From positions 124,001 to 188,000 of the forward strand of contig NZ_JAFEXF010000001.1 of assembly GCF_016905445.1 (NCBI RefSeq): a stretch of 64,000 nt of DNA, written 5' to 3'. Below the pieces are notes generated by a model. It ran no database searches, was not told the DNA's origin, and saw only the letters and a program-made list of their open reading frames with translations. The DNA is from Streptomyces sp. G44 (GTDB lineage Bacteria; Actinomycetota; Actinomycetes; Streptomycetales; Streptomycetaceae). Of the stretch, positions 46,359-55,889 are shown piece by piece (the stretch's first letter is position 1; every line of letters begins with the position of its first letter). The position numbers and the translations under genes are program-made.

Positions 46359-46403
46359 GGCCCGGGGCCTGTCCGGCGCGATCCGCCGGGCAGGCCCCGG
46401 GCC
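46359..46403 (+). terminator. Hairpin terminator between convergent genes
   Basis: GGCCCGGGGCCTG (46359-46371) pairs with 46391-46403; the 19 bases between contain a second stem (CCGGCG/CGCCGG). Serves the DUF1062 and alpha/beta hydrolase genes. Confidence 0.85.
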
Positions 46404-46422
46404 GCGGGCGGTCACCTTCAGG

Positions 46423-47244
46423 TCATGCGGCGGCTGCTTGCTGCCGGTCCACGAACTCCGTGACGGCACGGGCGAACAGTTCGGGCTGCTCGAAGGGCAG
46501 CGCGTGGCCGCAGTCCAGCTCCAGGAACTGCGCGCCGCCGATGGCGGCTGCCAACTTCCTCTGGTGGTGCGGCGGGACGATCAGGTCCTGCGAGCCGGAC
46601 ACGACCAGGGTCGGGGCGGTGATCTTGCCCAGCGCCTCGGTGATGTCCACCTGGATGTTCAGCGCCGCCTGCCGGGCCATGCCGTCGGCGTCGAAGAGCG
46701 CGTTGCACGCGGCCACGTTCTCCTCGAAGTCCTCGGCCCGGCGCCCGGCCAGCGTCTTGGCGCCGAACGCCGTGACCTGGAGCGCCCGGGAGAAGAGGTC
46801 CTTGTCGACGCGCAGCAGCCGCTGCCACAGGTCGAACTGGAACGCCTGCCACGGGTCGGTCACCGCCCAGCCCGCGTGCAGGAAGAGGGAACGTATCCGC
46901 TCCGGACGGGCCCCCGCGACGGCGGCCGCGACCGTGGCGCCCAAGGAGTGCCCCGCCAGGTGGAAGGTGTCGAGCCCCGCGGCGTCCACCGCCCCCAGGA
47001 CCTGGGCGACCAGGTCGCCGACCGTCAGCGGGCCGCCGGCGTCGGTGGTGGAGCCCGAACCGGACAACGTGGGGGCCACGACGGTGTAGCGGTGCTTGAG
47101 GGCATCGATGACCGGGCCCCAGTTGCCCTCGGGGGTGGCACCGGTGCCGTGCACCAGCACCAGAGCCGGACCCGATCCGGTGACCAGGCAGTCGACTGCG
47201 CTGTCGCCACCGGAGATGGGGACGTGAACGGTCGTGTATGTCAT
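46423..47244 (-). CDS. Alpha/beta hydrolase
   Basis: 273 residues from ATG at 47244. LVLVHGTGATPEGNW holds the oxyanion-hole HG, LAGHSLGATVAAAVAG the nucleophile elbow (GHSLG), and the late strands VVSGSQDLIVPP and LDCGHALPFEQP the acid and the catalytic His. No signal peptide. A general esterase/epoxide-hydrolase-like fold; the substrate is not predictable. The ribosome binding site is poor (AAAGG 13 bases upstream). The frame is open further upstream to 47292 with another ATG. Confidence 0.87.
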   Translation of the reverse strand: MTYTTVHVPISGGDSAVDCLVTGSGPALVLVHGTGATPEGNWGPVIDALKHRYTVVAPTLSGSGSTTDAGGPLTVGDLVAQVLGAVDAAGLDTFHLAGHSLGATVAAAVAGARPERIRSLFLHAGWAVTDPWQAFQFDLWQRLLRVDKDLFSRALQVTAFGAKTLAGRRAEDFEENVAACNALFDADGMARQAALNIQVDITEALGKITAPTLVVSGSQDLIVPPHHQRKLAAAIGGAQFLELDCGHALPFEQPELFARAVTEFVDRQQAAAA

Positions 47245-47410
47245 GGAGGTCGCGACCTTTCGGGGGTGGGCGTATCGGATGTCGAAGGCCACGCCCGGGA
47301 ACGGGTGCGGCGCGCGTCAACTGTTGCACACGCCGCCTATCCGCGTACGCAAATGTGCTCGGTCCGACGGGATGCACCCGCACGCCGAAGGTGTGGGGCA
47401 CAGGGCCACG

Positions 47411-47439
47411 TTGACAGGCGGGGGAGCGGTGACTGTAAT
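47411..47439 (+). promoter_or_regulatory. Near-consensus sigma-70 promoter
   Basis: TTGACA (47411-47416) and TGTAAT (47434-47439) with exactly 17 bases between, on the plus strand, reading toward the gene at 47681. Confidence 0.65.
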
Positions 47440-47554
47440 GGTGCCCGTGCCGCGTGGCGCCGACCGAAGAGCAGTGGGCAGGTCGGCGATCGGGCGAGCA
47501 CCTTCACTCAAGGACGTCGCCGATGGACACGTCGTGAGTTCACCTGGTTCATAC

Positions 47555-47590
47555 GGTCAGGCCTTCGCCTGACCGCGCGCCTTCGCGCGC
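47555..47590 (+). promoter_or_regulatory. Two tandem CTTC-loop hairpins in a leader
   Basis: GGTCAGGC-CTTC-GCCTGACC (47555-47574) is followed at once by GCGCGC-CTTC-GCGCGC (47575-47590). Both lie between the promoter at 47411 and the ATG at 47681, so they could attenuate transcription or stabilise the mRNA. Confidence 0.5.
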
Positions 47591-47680
47591 CCCGGTCACG
47601 CCTCTCGCGCGTGGCTCTCCCGCACCCCTCACCGCGTACGACGCGGCAGCGAACATTCCGTACGGAGACCTGACACCGTC

Positions 47681-48595
47681 ATGCCCACACCCTTCAACCA
47701 GTCCGTCATCGAGGAGTTCCGCGCCAACGGCGGCAAGGTCGGCGGCCCCTTCGCGGGCGGCGATCTCCTCCTGCTCACCACCACCGGAGCGAAGTCCGGC
47801 AAGGCGCACACCACCCCGCTCGGCTTCGTCCGCGACGGCGGCCTGCTCCTGCTGGTCGGGTCGAACCTCGGCGGGCCGCGCCACCCCGACTGGTACCACA
47901 ACGTCCTCGCCCACCCCGCGGTCGACGTGGAACTCGGCACCGAGGAGTTCCAGGCGGTCGCCGTCCCCGCCGAGGGGGAGCGGCGCGACCGGCTCTTCGC
48001 GCGGATCGCGGCGGCCGAACCCGGCTACGGCGACTACCAGGCGCGGACCAGCCGGATCCTGCCGGTCGTCGTCCTGGAGCGGCCCCCGCACGAGGCCGCC
48101 ATCCCCGCGGCCGCCGGGAACTTCGCGGAGAAGATGCTCCAGGTCCACCTCTGGCTGCGCGGCCAGCTCCAGCACGTACGCGACGAGACCGACGCGTACT
48201 TCGCCGCGCTCGCCGCCCACCAGGGGCCGGGCACGCCCCCGGAGCCGGGGCTCGGACTGCGGATCCGGCAGCACTGCCTGGCGTTCTGCGACGCCCTGGA
48301 GTTCCACCACACCGGAGAGGACGCGCACCTCTTCCCGACGATGGCCGGTCACCACCCCGAGCTGCGCGAGACCTTCGCCCGGCTCGCGGAGGAGCACCGG
48401 ACGATCGCCCGCGTCCAGGGCGAACTGGCCGCGCTCCTCGCGGACGTCGCCGGTGCGGACCCGGAGCGTTTCCGCCGCGAACTGGCGCGCATGTCCGCCG
48501 AGTTGATCCGTCATCTCGAACACGAGGAGGAAGTGCTCCTGCCGATCCTGGCCGGGCTTCCCTGGCCGCCCGGCCCGCCGGCGGGGGTCAGGTAG
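47681..48595 (+). CDS. Deazaflavin-dependent reductase fused to a hemerythrin domain
   Basis: 304 residues. Residues 1-140 are a nitroreductase/Ddn-type split beta-barrel: LLTTTGAKSGKAHTTPLGF, LLLVGSNLGG and HPDWYHNVLAHPAV, the F420-binding pattern of actinobacterial Ddn proteins. Residues ~150-290 form a four-helix hemerythrin-like bundle with metal-ligand candidates in HTGEDAHLFP, EEHRTI and HLEHEEEVLLP. The fusion suggests redox chemistry coupled to O2, NO or iron sensing. It overlaps the end of the convergent YbdK-type gene by eight bases. Confidence 0.88.
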   Translation: MPTPFNQSVIEEFRANGGKVGGPFAGGDLLLLTTTGAKSGKAHTTPLGFVRDGGLLLLVGSNLGGPRHPDWYHNVLAHPAVDVELGTEEFQAVAVPAEGERRDRLFARIAAAEPGYGDYQARTSRILPVVVLERPPHEAAIPAAAGNFAEKMLQVHLWLRGQLQHVRDETDAYFAALAAHQGPGTPPEPGLGLRIRQHCLAFCDALEFHHTGEDAHLFPTMAGHHPELRETFARLAEEHRTIARVQGELAALLADVAGADPERFRRELARMSAELIRHLEHEEEVLLPILAGLPWPPGPPAGVR

Positions 48596-49745
48596 CCGCG
48601 GTCCGTTCGGTGCCGGGCAGCCGTGGTTCCCGCGCCGGCGTCCGGCTCGCGGCCGTGCGGGCGGCCAGGTCGTCGACGACGTCCCGCAGGCTGCCCGCGC
48701 GGGCGTGGACGGAGCGCTGGCGTTCGGCGCCGCCGCCGCGCGTGACGAGATGCCGCAGGACCGCGGCGACCTGCGGGAGTTCACCGTGCTCCGCCAGCAC
48801 GGGACGGGCGTGCGCCAGAAGGCGGCGGACCTGGAGGGCGGTCGGCACCAGGCGGTGGGTCCGCGGATCGAGGCTGTGGCCGGTCACACCGTCGCGGGCG
48901 CACCGCCAGTACGCCGCGCGCAGCAGCGCTTCGTCCATGGCGGGCCCGGGGTCACCCCGGCGCACCCGTTCCAGCGCCCGGACGACCAGCGCCCGCACGA
49001 GGACGGCGAAGACCGCCGCCTCCTCGACGGTCGCGGGGACGTCCATCGCCCGGATCTCCACGGTGGGCAGGTGCGCGCACGGACGCACGTCCCAGTACAG
49101 CGAGCGTTCACCACGGGTCGCGCCGGTCTCCTGGAGCGCGGCCGCCAGCGCGTCGTAGTGCGCGGCCGAGGAGAAGTACGGCGGCGGGCCCGCCACGGGC
49201 CAGCGTGTGGCCCCCAGCGTCCGCCACGTGCAGTAACCGCTGTCCCGCTCCTCCCAGAAGGGGGAGTTAGCCGCCAGTGCCACCAGGACGGGCAGCCACG
49301 GCCGCAGGTGGTTGCTGACCAGAACGGCGTGCTCCCGGTCCGGGACCTGGACGTGTACGTGCAGCCCGCAGAAGGCGAAGGTGTCGTACAGGGACCGGAA
49401 CATCTCGAACTGGGGCAGGTAGTGGGAGTCGCCGTTGAGCGGTACCGGCGTCCGCATGCCCAGCACCGGTGTCCCGGAGGCGAGGGGGCGCAGCCCCTCC
49501 TCCGCCGCGGCGGCGGCGACGGCGGAGCGCACCCGCCGCAGCTCGTGGCGGAGCTCGCCCAGGGTCCCGCAGGGCGGTGTCTTGCCCTCCACCTGGTACC
49601 GGGACGCCTCGCCCGTCACCAGGTCTGCGAGCACCGGCTTCGCGCGCGCCAGGACGCGGGGCGCCGCCGGCGCCACCGTGCGCTGGGCGGCGTCGACGAG
49701 GAAGTACTCCTCCTCGGCGCCGACGGTGGGGGAGTGGTCCGCCAT
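48588..49745 (-). CDS. Carboxylate-amine ligase, YbdK/GCS2 type
   Basis: 385 residues; forms a gamma-glutamyl- or other carboxyl-amine bond with ATP. Motifs: TVGAEEEYFLVD at the start (metal-binding Glu cluster), FCGLHVHVQVPD (HVHV), NSPFWEERDSGY and TVEIRAMDVPATVEEA. Length normal for YbdK-like glutamate-cysteine ligase homologues. ATG with GGAAGGA eight bases upstream. The substrate is uncertain; streptomycetes have several paralogues, some in mycothiol-unrelated pathways. Confidence 0.9.
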   Translation of the reverse strand: MADHSPTVGAEEEYFLVDAAQRTVAPAAPRVLARAKPVLADLVTGEASRYQVEGKTPPCGTLGELRHELRRVRSAVAAAAAEEGLRPLASGTPVLGMRTPVPLNGDSHYLPQFEMFRSLYDTFAFCGLHVHVQVPDREHAVLVSNHLRPWLPVLVALAANSPFWEERDSGYCTWRTLGATRWPVAGPPPYFSSAAHYDALAAALQETGATRGERSLYWDVRPCAHLPTVEIRAMDVPATVEEAAVFAVLVRALVVRALERVRRGDPGPAMDEALLRAAYWRCARDGVTGHSLDPRTHRLVPTALQVRRLLAHARPVLAEHGELPQVAAVLRHLVTRGGGAERQRSVHARAGSLRDVVDDLAARTAASRTPAREPRLPGTERTAAT

Positions 49746-49898
49746 GCGTGGTGTCCTTCCGCCGACGTGAGCGGGGCCGGGCAGGCCCGGCCCCCTGCCA
49801 CCTTCCTCGCCCGAGGGGCCGGCAGCGAGCCCGGTGCGCCCGGGAGCATGACCCGCCCCGGCCGAGGGGCACTCCAGGATGCCAGCGCCGGGCCGGGT

Positions 49899-50951
49899 TC
49901 ACACGCCCCGTACCGGCCCCGTGCTCTCCCGCTCGATGAGCCGCGGCAGCGGCACCTGGACCGTCGCCGCGGGACCGCCGTCGAGGAGGGCGAGCAGCTC
50001 CCGGGCGGCCGTGCGGCCGAACGCCACGGTGTCCCGGGACAGCGCCGTGAGCCACGGGTGGACCATGCGGCACAGCGCCGAGTCCTCCCAGGCCACGACC
50101 GACACGTCGTCCGGGACGACGAAGCCGAGGGAGGACGCGGCGGCGACCCCGGCCACGGCCATCACGTCGTTGTCGTACACCAGGGCCGTCGGCGGTTCGG
50201 CGGACCGCAGGACGCGCCGGGTCACGGCGGCGCCCTCGGCGTCGGAGTAGTCGGTCGTCACCGAACGCACGCCGGACAGGCCGCGGCTCGCCGCCTCGGC
50301 ACGCAGGGTGCGCATACGGCGTTCGGTGTGCGCGAGCCCTTCCATGCCCGCGATGTGCACGATGCGGCGGTGTCCCAGCGCGTGCAGACGGCCGACGACC
50401 GACGCCATCGCCCCCGCGTCGTCCGCCCACACCGTGGACAGGCCCGGCGGCCCCGCCCCGGGGCCGGGCACGCCGCCCGTCACCACGGCGGGCAGCCCCA
50501 GCTCGTCGAGGAGCGCGGGCCGGGGATCGTCCGTGCGCGGGTCCACGACCAGTACACCGTCCACCCGGTGCTCGGCCCACCAGCGGCGGTGGACCGCGCA
50601 CTCGGCGGCCACGTCCTCCACCACCTGGAAGAGCAGCCCCAAGTGCCGCTCGGCCAGCACCTCTTGGACGCCGGAGATGAGCTGGAGGAAGAACGAGTCG
50701 ACGCCCAGCGTCGCCGCGGGCCGCGCCAGGACCAGGCCGACCGTGGCCGAGCCCTCGCCCGACAGGGCGCGCGCCGCCGTACTGGGCCGCCAGCCGAGCT
50801 GCTCCGCGACCCTGCGCACCCGGTCGCGGGTGATCTCGGAGACGCCGGGCCGGTCGTTGAGCGCGAAGGAGACGGCGCTCTCGGAGACCCCGGCGCGGCG
50901 CGCGATGTCCTTCATGGTCGGCCGGCGCGCCGGTGACCGCTTGCCTTGCAC
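49899..50951 (-). CDS. LacI-family transcriptional regulator
   Basis: 350 residues. N-terminal LacI HTH: PTMKDIARRAGVSESAVSFAL and the hinge GWRPSTAARALSGEGS; then a periplasmic-binding-protein-like sensor domain (VGLVLARPAATLGVDSFFLQ to LPRLIERES). GTG start. It is divergent from the solute-binding protein gene of the mannoside locus, and two LacI-type operators lie between them, so it is almost certainly the local repressor. The inducer is probably a mannose-containing sugar. Confidence 0.93.
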   Translation of the reverse strand: MQGKRSPARRPTMKDIARRAGVSESAVSFALNDRPGVSEITRDRVRRVAEQLGWRPSTAARALSGEGSATVGLVLARPAATLGVDSFFLQLISGVQEVLAERHLGLLFQVVEDVAAECAVHRRWWAEHRVDGVLVVDPRTDDPRPALLDELGLPAVVTGGVPGPGAGPPGLSTVWADDAGAMASVVGRLHALGHRRIVHIAGMEGLAHTERRMRTLRAEAASRGLSGVRSVTTDYSDAEGAAVTRRVLRSAEPPTALVYDNDVMAVAGVAAASSLGFVVPDDVSVVAWEDSALCRMVHPWLTALSRDTVAFGRTAARELLALLDGGPAATVQVPLPRLIERESTGPVRGV

Positions 50952-51003
50952 CCGTAGCCCCTTTCCCGGGTCTCTTCCCTGAGCCCCTTTCGCGGCGCCG
51001 CAC

Positions 51004-51040
51004 CTAAAGCGCTTGAGCGGTCAGACCCTAAAGCGCATTA
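51004..51040 (+). promoter_or_regulatory. Twin LacI-type operators between lacI-like gene and transporter operon
   Basis: CTAAAGCGCTTGAG (51004-51017, containing the palindrome AAGCGCTT) and CTAAAGCGCATTAG (51027-51040, palindromic except for two positions) share CTAAAGCGC, with start-to-start spacing of about 24 bases. Both match the GCGC-centred LacI-family consensus. Confidence 0.75.
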
Positions 51041-51242
51041 GTCGTTCGCCGCAAGAGGCATAAGACGCCTGCCTGACCTGCGAGTTGCCGGACGGATCGC
51101 GAGTTTCTCGTGGTCGATCCCCCCAATCCATTGACTTCGCCCCACGGTTGGATGCAGGGTCTGCCTCGGCGTGGATTGCCCGGCTCGGACGGCCGCAGTC
51201 ACCGCCGTCTCACGCTGGGCCGAGCAAAGGAGCCGTTTCACC

Positions 51243-52541
51243 GTGCGTATCTCCCGTATTCCCCGCAGAGCGGTCGCCGCGGGCGCCGCCCTCGCCGTCC
51301 TGCTGCCGCTGAGCGCCTGTGGCGACGGAGGTGACGGAGGCGGTTCCACGGACGCGTCGGGCAAGATCGAAGGCAAGATCACCTTCCAGACCTGGAATCT
51401 GAAGGCGAACTTCAAGCCCTACTTCGAAGGCCTCGTCGCCGAGTTCGAGGACAAGTACCCCGGCACCGACGTGAAGTGGGTCGACCAGCCCGGCGAGGGC
51501 TACGCCGACAAGATCAGCGCGGATGCCGCCGCGGGCACCCTGCCCGACGTCGTGAACGTCTCGCCCGACCTCGTCGCCCCGCTCGCCGAGGCCGGCCTCG
51601 CGCTCGACCTCGACAAGGCCGCGGGCACGTACGAGAAGGAGTACCTCCCCGGGGCCTGGAAGAGCCACCAGATACCGGGCACGGAGGGGACGTACGCCTT
51701 CCCGTGGTACCTGAACACCGGACCGCTCTTCTACAACAAGCGGCTCTTCAAGGACGCGGGCCTCGACGAGAACAAGCCCCCGAAGACGTACGACCAGCTC
51801 TTCGACCAGGCGCTGCGGCTGGCCGAGAAGAGCGACGGGAAGATCGCCACGCTCGCCAACGTCCCCACCATCGAGGACTTCGGGCGCTACGGCGTGCCCC
51901 TGATGAACAAGGAAGGCACCGGCTTCACCTTCAACGACGCCAGGGGCGTCGAACTCCTCACCGAGTACAAGAAGTTGTACGACGCGAAGGCCCTGGACGG
52001 GCAGGCGCTGACCGCGACGCCGGAGTCGACCGGCAAGAAGTTCCTCACCGAGGCCGTCGCGATGAACCCCGGCAGCGCGCTGGACCTGGAGAAGTTCAAG
52101 AAGGACGCGCCGAAGCTCTACAAGAACATCGGCATCACCCCGCAGATCAGCAACACCGGCAAGGACAACATGTACGTGATGGGCGTGATGGTGAACGCCC
52201 GCACCAAGCAGACGCCGGCCGCCGTCGCCTTCGCACACTTCGTCACCGACGCCAAGCACCAGATGGAGTTCGCCAAGCAGGTGGCGATCTTCCCGAGCAC
52301 CCAGGGCTCCCTCGACGACCCGTACTTCACCAAGCAGGACGGCAAGGAGGAGACGCGGGTCCGCGTCGCCGCCGCGAAGTCCATCAAGACGGCGGTGAAC
52401 TACACGCCCGTCCTCTTCAGCGAGCAGATGAAGGTCGAGCTGCGCAACTCCGTCGCCAAGGCGCTCCAGGGCAAGGAGAGCCCGAAGGAAGCGCTTGACA
52501 ACGCTGTCAAGAACTGCGACCGGCTGCTGAAGCAGAGCTGA
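51243..52541 (+). CDS. ABC transporter solute-binding lipoprotein (sugar type)
   Basis: 432 residues from GTG at 51243 (AGGAG ten bases upstream). The N-terminus is a lipoprotein signal: Arg-rich, hydrophobic, lipobox LSAC at about residues 23-26. The mature part is a type I extracellular sugar-binding protein: ITFQTWNLKANFKPYF, GTLPDVVNVSPDL, YAFPWYLNTGPLFYNKRLF and GVMVNARTKQTP. It delivers a sugar, presumably a mannoside oligomer given the adjacent hydrolases, to the two permeases. No ATPase is encoded in the locus; a shared MsiK-type ATPase is likely. Confidence 0.92.
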   Translation: MRISRIPRRAVAAGAALAVLLPLSACGDGGDGGGSTDASGKIEGKITFQTWNLKANFKPYFEGLVAEFEDKYPGTDVKWVDQPGEGYADKISADAAAGTLPDVVNVSPDLVAPLAEAGLALDLDKAAGTYEKEYLPGAWKSHQIPGTEGTYAFPWYLNTGPLFYNKRLFKDAGLDENKPPKTYDQLFDQALRLAEKSDGKIATLANVPTIEDFGRYGVPLMNKEGTGFTFNDARGVELLTEYKKLYDAKALDGQALTATPESTGKKFLTEAVAMNPGSALDLEKFKKDAPKLYKNIGITPQISNTGKDNMYVMGVMVNARTKQTPAAVAFAHFVTDAKHQMEFAKQVAIFPSTQGSLDDPYFTKQDGKEETRVRVAAAKSIKTAVNYTPVLFSEQMKVELRNSVAKALQGKESPKEALDNAVKNCDRLLKQS

Positions 52542-52613
52542 GCGCCCGCGCCGTGCCGCCGAGCCGTGCCGTGCCGTGCCGAGCCGTGAAGCCATGACCA
52601 GGGAACGCCAGCC

Positions 52614-53572
52614 ATGAAGACCAGCATTGCCAGCAGGACCCCGGGCGCGGGCCGCACCGCCGCCTCCCGGGGCGACGGCCCGGCCGTCGCCCGGAAGCCC
52701 CCCGGGATCAGGCGCCAACTGCCCACCAGCCCCTGGCTGTTCGCAGCCCCGGGGCTCGTGATCGTCGCCGCCTTCAGCCTCTATCCGTTCCTCAGCACGC
52801 TGGGCAACGCCTTCACCGACAAGCGGACGTTGCTCCCCGGCGAGTACGTGGGGCTCGCCAACTTCCGCGAGCTGCTGCACGACGACATGTTCTGGATCGG
52901 CCTGCGCAACAGCACGCTGTACGTCCTCGTGGTCGTCCCCGCGCTCGTCCTGCTGCCGCTGCTGCTCGCGATGCTCGTCCAGAAGCACATCCCCGGCATC
53001 ACCTTCTTCCGGTCCGCCTTCTACACCCCGGTGGTCGCCTCCATCGTGGTGGTCGGCCTGATCTGGGTGTGGATGCTCGACGAACGGGGCCTGGTCAACG
53101 CGGTGCTGGAAGCGGTCGGTGCCGGCAAGGTCGGCTTCCTCGGCGACCAGTGGCTGCTGCTGTTCAGCGCCATGGCCGTCACGGTCTGGAAAGGCCTCGG
53201 CTACTACATGATCATTTATTTGGCGGCCCTCGCCAACGTGCCGCGCGAGCTCCACGAGGCGGCGGCCGTCGACGGCGCGGGGCCGGTGCGCCGCTTCTTC
53301 AGCGTCACCGTGCCCGCCGTGCGCTCCACCATGGTGCTCGTCGGCGCGCTCTCCTCGGTCGCCGCCTTCAAGGTGTTCTCCGAGGTCTACCTGATGGCGG
53401 GCCCCACCGGAGGCCCCGCGGGCGAGGACACCACGCTGGTGATGCTGGTGCAGCGCACGGGCACCGGCCTGACCGGACGCGTCGGGTACGCCTCGGCCAT
53501 CTCCGTCGTCATCTTCGTCGTCACCGTCGCGCTCATGCTGCTCGTGCTGCGGGCGGACCGGAAGGAGGACGC

Positions 53573-53576
<4 letters not shown>
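52614..53576 (+). CDS. ABC sugar transporter permease (MalF type)
   Basis: 320 residues, six predicted membrane helices starting LFAAPGLVIVAAFSLYPFL. The EAA loop (ELHEAAAVDGAGPVRRFFSVTVP) that contacts the ATPase is intact at about residues 214-236. The N-terminal ~40 residues are a hydrophilic extension. Its stop overlaps the next permease start (GTGA). Confidence 0.92.
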
Positions 53577-54463
<887 letters not shown>

Positions 54464-54526
54464 TGCCGCCCGGCGCCGCCGCTGCCGCGCGGCGCCGCCC
54501 CGAACCTCCGAGGACCAGGACCCGCA

Positions 54527-55804
54527 TTGCCTCTCGCATCGCCTTCCGCATCGCCCTGCCCGCCGCCTGTGGGCGTGCCGCGCTTCGGCGCCAACTACAC
54601 GCCCGCCCAGGGGTGGTTCCACCACTGGCTCGACTTCGACCTCGACGCCGTGCGCACCGACCTCGACGCGCTCGCCGCGCTCGGCCTCGACCACGTGCGG
54701 GTCTTCCCCGTCTGGCCGTACTTCCAGCCCAACCGCACCCTGATCCGCCCGCGCGCCGTCGAACAGCTGGTCCAGCTCGCCGACGCCGCCGCCGAGCGCG
54801 GCCTCGACGTCAACGTCGACGGGCTCCAGGGCCACCTCTCCAGCTTCGACTTCCTGCCCGCCTGGACACAGACCTGGCACCGGCGGAACCTCTTCACCGA
54901 CCCGGACGTCGTCGCCGGGCAGGCCGCCTACCTGCGGACGCTCGCCGCCGCGCTCGCCGACCGCCCGAACTTCATCGGCATGACCATCGGCAACGAGATC
55001 AACCAGTTCTCCGCCGGGCCGCACCCCGACCCCGACCGCATCACCGAGGAGCAAGCCGAGTCCTGGCTGCGCACGGTCCTGGCCGCCTGCGAGGAGGGCG
55101 CCCCCGGCAGGCTCCACCTCCACGCCGAGTACGACGCCGCCTGGTACCAGCCCGACCAGCCCTTCACCCCCGGGCAGGCCGCCCGGCTCGGCGCCGTGAC
55201 CGCCGTGCACTCCTGGGTCTTCAACGGCACCGCCCAGCGCCACGGCCGCACCGGCACCGCCACCCGCGCCCACGCCGCGTACCTCATCGAGCTGTCCAAG
55301 GCCTGGGCGCTCGACCCGCACCGGCCCGTGTGGCTCCAGGAGGTCGGCGCGCCCGCGCCGCTGATCCCCGCCGAGCACGCGGCCGCGTTCACTCAGGAGA
55401 CGATCGAGGCCGCGCTCGACTGCGAGGACGTGTGGGGCGTGACGTGGTGGTGTTCCCACGACGTCTCCCGCGACCTCGCGGACTTCCCCGAACTGGAGTA
55501 CACCCTCGGCCTGTTGACCAACGACGGGCGTGTCAAGCCCGCGGGCGCGGCCGTCGCCCGCATCGCCGGGGAGTGGCGCGGCCGTACGTACGCCCCGGCG
55601 CCCCGGACCACGGCGGTGGTCGTGGACGACGCCATGGAGCGGCGCGCGGAGTGCGCGCCCGGGGGAGCCGTCTTCGAGGCGTTCGCCCGCCTCACGCACG
55701 ACGGGGTCCGGCCGACGACCGTCCTGGCGAGCCGGACCGCGGACGCGGCGCATCTCGCCGCGCGGGGCATCACGGAAGTGGTGACGCCGCAGGAGGTGCA
55801 CTAG
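54527..55804 (+). CDS. GH5-type glycoside hydrolase (beta-mannanase/beta-glycosidase-like)
   Basis: 425 residues; cytosolic, with no signal peptide. A TIM-barrel hydrolase of clan GH-A: HVRVFPVWPYFQPN, then TIGNEINQF with the acid/base Glu (about residue 153) and WLQEVGAP with the nucleophile Glu (about residue 270), and late GVTWWCSHD. The start at 54527 is TTG with AGGA nearby; GTG at 54569 is an alternative that removes a low-complexity 14-residue leader. The context (transporter upstream, GH38 downstream) points to cleavage of imported mannosides. Confidence 0.85.
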   Translation: MPLASPSASPCPPPVGVPRFGANYTPAQGWFHHWLDFDLDAVRTDLDALAALGLDHVRVFPVWPYFQPNRTLIRPRAVEQLVQLADAAAERGLDVNVDGLQGHLSSFDFLPAWTQTWHRRNLFTDPDVVAGQAAYLRTLAAALADRPNFIGMTIGNEINQFSAGPHPDPDRITEEQAESWLRTVLAACEEGAPGRLHLHAEYDAAWYQPDQPFTPGQAARLGAVTAVHSWVFNGTAQRHGRTGTATRAHAAYLIELSKAWALDPHRPVWLQEVGAPAPLIPAEHAAAFTQETIEAALDCEDVWGVTWWCSHDVSRDLADFPELEYTLGLLTNDGRVKPAGAAVARIAGEWRGRTYAPAPRTTAVVVDDAMERRAECAPGGAVFEAFARLTHDGVRPTTVLASRTADAAHLAARGITEVVTPQEVH

Positions 55805-55889
55805 GCCGGCCGGACTTCCGTAGACCGCGCTGCGCGCTCGTCCGCAATCGCCGGACGGGCTCACATTTTTCCACCCCCGGGAGATTCTC

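Larger units (their letters stand above)
47245..47680. other. Long leader and intergenic region before the reductase/hemerythrin gene
   Basis: About 435 bases with no supported gene. It contains a near-perfect sigma-70 promoter and two back-to-back hairpins, listed separately. The leader from the predicted start near 47446 to the ATG at 47681 would be about 235 bases. Confidence 0.5.

Noticed and set aside
52494-52511. Palindrome TTGACAACGCTGTCAA as an operator or terminator
   Set aside because: It lies inside the solute-binding protein coding sequence and is explained by codons near its 3' end.
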